Shown: positions 6,059 through 8,123 of the stretch, one piece after another
Numbering within the stretch: the first letter of the stretch is position 1
Layout: every line of letters begins with the position of its first letter
Assembly (NCBI GenBank): GCA_025997795.1
Contig: BNVB01000089.1
Coordinates: 1 to 8,123, forward strand
Reading direction: 5' to 3'
DNA length: 8,123 bases
Source: Spirochaetia bacterium
GTDB taxonomy: Bacteria; Spirochaetota; Spirochaetia; Treponematales; Breznakiellaceae
Position numbers and translations under genes: made by a program
The notes under the pieces: generated by a model
Databases searched by the model: none
What the model was told of the DNA's origin: nothing
Seen by the model: only the letters and a program-made list of their open reading frames with translations

Positions 6059-8123
6059 TTACACCTTAAACTTTGACACCTCCCCGCTTAGGGTAGTAAT
6101 ATTGCTCGAATTTTCTGCGCTTATTTCAATAACACGCTGGACGGCGCTGTTGATCTCTTCGGTGCTGCCGGCCATGGCGCTCATGCCGCTGGAAATTTCG
6201 CTGGTAAGATTTTCCAGGGTTTGGCTTTCCCGGATTGCGTCCTGGCCGCGGCTGGCCATTTCGGCGGAACCCTGTTTTACCTGATCGGTAATGCCGTTGA
6301 GCCGGTTAATCGATTCCATAATGTGCTGGCTGCCCGATTCCTGTTCCTGCATCATGGCGCGGATACGCTCTTCTTCGCCGGAAACAGTTTTTACTTCACT
6401 CTCGATGGATTCAAAACGTTCCAGCACCACCGCTGTTGAATGGGTTATCGTGTCAATGGAGGCTTTGATTTTTTTCAGCACCCCGCTGATCGTTTTGGAT
6501 TGCTTGGCAGAAGATTCGGCAAGTTTGCGGATTTCATCGGCTACTACCGCAAAGCCCTTGCCTGCTTCTCCGGCATGGGCGGCCTCGATGGCGGCGTTCA
6601 TGGAAAGCAAATTGGTCTGGCTGGCGATATTTTGCATTACCGAGTTTATTTCCAAAAGACCCTCGGATTCGCGGGCAATTTCCTGAATGTCCTGGGAAAC
6701 GGTCTGGAGATCGCTCCTGCTGTTTTCCGAAGATTCCGCAAGCAGCGCGACATTTTCCGTGTTCCTGGTCAAGGTTTCTACTATTTGATGAATGTTGTGC
6801 AGCATGGAGTCGATGGCCTCTGAGGACTGGGAGACGTGTTCCGACTGGATTTTGATCTGCCCATTAAGTTCGTTGATGCTTTGAATAATCTGCTCCACGG
6901 CGCTTCCGGTTTCAACAACCCCGGCGGCCTGTTTTTCGGTTTGTCCCTTCATGCTCCTGATGTTGGTCGTAATGGTGCCAATTACCGCTGCGGTTTGTTC
7001 CATGCGCTGTGACAGTTCCCCGCCAACGCCGGAAAGGGAGACATTCCTGTCCCGAATCACCGTGACGAGGTTTTTCATTTTTTCAATGGCATTACGGAAG
7101 GATTGTGCCATTTCACCCATTTCATCTTTTCGCTGGGCCATATTTTCCGGAACCTGTACGGTAAAGTTACCTTCGGAAAACGAGGCAAGCACGGTGTTAA
7201 AAAAGCCCAGGGGCTGCAAAAGGCGGCTTACAAGGAGGCCGATAAGAACGGTAAAGAACACCAGTGCGGCAAGCACCGCCCCCAGCGAAATCATGTTAAG
7301 AAGGGCGCTCTCATGGATAAGGCTCTGGATTGGCTCTTCAATAAGACGGGCTATGGAAAAGTAGCCGGATGTATCAAGATCAATAAATATCACATAACGC
7401 ACCCGGCCATTGTCGACCACCGGGTAATAGAGGCTTGCGCTGTTAGCCGTCTGATCCATGGTAAGTTTTATCTTGGAAGAATCACCAAAAAGATCAGAAA
7501 TGGCGGCGCTGTCTGTGCCAGCTCCGTCAGCTTCGCCGGCATTGTCATCTCCGCCGGCAGTATTTCCTTTGGTATAGCGGGGGGTCTGCCCCTGCCCCTG
7601 GTTTTGGGTCAGGGTGAGGAGGGTATTGTCAAAGATATTCATTGACTTAATGCCGTTGTCGCCGTTGAGATAGGTTTGGAGGTGTTCTTCGATGGCGTTA
7701 GCGTTCAGCGCCGATTCCAGTACGCCCCGCCCGTCGGCCCGGGAGATGGCGGTAAATTTAAAAATTTCCCCGGTTTCCACCTTGATCTTCATGTCCGAGG
7801 GCAGGTAGTCCGACTGGCCATTGACCAGCATACGGTAGCCGTCCCAAATGTCAAAAAGGGAAACCCCCGCCGCGCCCGGCTCGGTACTGAGGGTAAAAAC
7901 GCCGTTCATGCCCCCCAGGTAGAAGTCCGACATCCCCGTTTGCCGCCGCAGGCGTTCCAGGTCTGCCAAAGTGAGCCCCCCGGCGCTAAGCCGGTCCGCC
8001 TCGTAGAGGGTCCGGGCTGCGTTCAGCATGGTACGGTCAATTTCCCCCTCCAGGGTAAGGACATAATCGCTGATGCTTCCCGCCAGGTCCAGCAGCTCCC
8101 GTTGTACGTTTTCTTCAATATTA
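6059..8123 (-). CDS. Methyl-accepting chemotaxis protein (5' end beyond window)
   Basis: The frame is open to base 8123; 687 residues are visible and the first TM helix lies outside. The ATG at 8029 is internal: 31 more in-frame residues precede it and the sensor continues through it. Order from the N-terminus: large periplasmic sensor, probably dCache-type (to about 7305); TM2 about 7225-7300; HAMP just after; long coiled-coil methylation and signalling region; and the highly conserved hairpin tip at about 6510-6655 (IASQTNLLSMNAAIEAAHAG, then EAGKGFAVVADEIRKLAE), which contacts CheA and CheW. The C-terminus ends SKFKV with no CheR-tethering pentapeptide. The protein reports ligand binding to the flagellar motor; the ligand is unknown. 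An odd Gly/Asp/Ala/Gln-rich stretch (about 7480-7618) interrupts the sensor. The gene converges on the methyltransferase gene with a 20-base gap and no clear terminator. Confidence 0.95.
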   Translation of the reverse strand, partial: NIEENVQRELLDLAGSISDYVLTLEGEIDRTMLNAARTLYEADRLSAGGLTLADLERLRRQTGMSDFYLGGMNGVFTLSTEPGAAGVSLFDIWDGYRMLVNGQSDYLPSDMKIKVETGEIFKFTAISRADGRGVLESALNANAIEEHLQTYLNGDNGIKSMNIFDNTLLTLTQNQGQGQTPRYTKGNTAGGDDNAGEADGAGTDSAAISDLFGDSSKIKLTMDQTANSASLYYPVVDNGRVRYVIFIDLDTSGYFSIARLIEEPIQSLIHESALLNMISLGAVLAALVFFTVLIGLLVSRLLQPLGFFNTVLASFSEGNFTVQVPENMAQRKDEMGEMAQSFRNAIEKMKNLVTVIRDRNVSLSGVGGELSQRMEQTAAVIGTITTNIRSMKGQTEKQAAGVVETGSAVEQIIQSINELNGQIKIQSEHVSQSSEAIDSMLHNIHQIVETLTRNTENVALLAESSENSRSDLQTVSQDIQEIARESEGLLEINSVMQNIASQTNLLSMNAAIEAAHAGEAGKGFAVVADEIRKLAESSAKQSKTISGVLKKIKASIDTITHSTAVVLERFESIESEVKTVSGEEERIRAMMQEQESGSQHIMESINRLNGITDQVKQGSAEMASRGQDAIRESQTLENLTSEISSGMSAMAGSTEEINSAVQRVIEISAENSSNITTLSGEVSKFKV

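Noticed and set aside
7103..7645. Long plus-strand open frame (180 codons) opposite the chemoreceptor
   Set aside because: It lies wholly antisense to a well-supported chemoreceptor, and its translation has no recognisable domain or credible binding site. The same applies to other antisense frames such as 6440-6823 and 3584-4063.
5217..8123. Methyltransferase as a CheR-type enzyme for the neighbouring chemoreceptor
   Set aside because: Its motifs (LDLCCGFGR, YNSFGYFED) belong to general small-molecule methyltransferases. It lacks CheR architecture, and the genes converge rather than share an operon.

Overview
This is a gene-dense stretch (about 98 % coding, mid-range GC by eye) that looks chromosomal and belongs to a spirochaete, most likely the genus Treponema or a close relative such as the termite-gut treponemes. 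The clues are a FecR-domain protein directly followed by a CHASE2 class III cyclase, cyclases ending in a Pro-Pro-x-x-x-Trp-Asp-Gly-Val tail, the small protein starting MKRYWIKSRPGRSEYLD, and codon use typical of the mid-GC treponemes. The assignment rests on recalled protein resemblance and was not searched.

Layout. (1) 1-483, plus strand: the C-terminal part of a FecR-domain protein, cut by the left window edge. (2) 493-3210, plus: a 905-residue CHASE2 receptor cyclase, 9 bases after the FecR gene and probably in its operon. (3) 3224-4897, minus: a second cyclase (TM, periplasmic sensor, TM, HAMP, cyclase), tail to tail with the first across a 13-base gap. (4) 4912-5130, minus: a 72-residue protein of unknown function with a strong ribosome binding site, directly upstream of the second cyclase and probably co-transcribed with it. 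(5) 5131-5216: an AT-rich divergent promoter region, the only real intergenic space. (6) 5217-6038, plus: a class I SAM-dependent methyltransferase, possibly read from a leaderless mRNA. (7) 6059-8123, minus: a methyl-accepting chemotaxis protein whose N-terminus lies beyond the right edge.

How the genes fit together. The window is dominated by signal input: two cAMP-type cyclases with different periplasmic sensors and a chemoreceptor. Both cyclases keep the two metal-binding aspartates, the substrate-specifying lysine and the transition-state Asn/Arg pair. Both carry threonine where class IIIa enzymes have aspartate, which is the class IIIb signature associated with bicarbonate stimulation. 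They share a helical, TPR-like C-terminal tail but differ in their sensors, so they probably feed one second-messenger pool from separate stimuli. The FecR-domain protein probably works at the cell envelope with the CHASE2 cyclase.

I saw no RNA genes, mobile elements, CRISPR arrays or convincing intrinsic terminators. The points most worth a second look are the paired class IIIb cyclases, the helical insertions in the CHASE2 sensor, the beta-signal-like end of the FecR protein, the Shine-Dalgarno-less start of the second cyclase behind a stop-codon hairpin, and the leaderless-type methyltransferase promoter.
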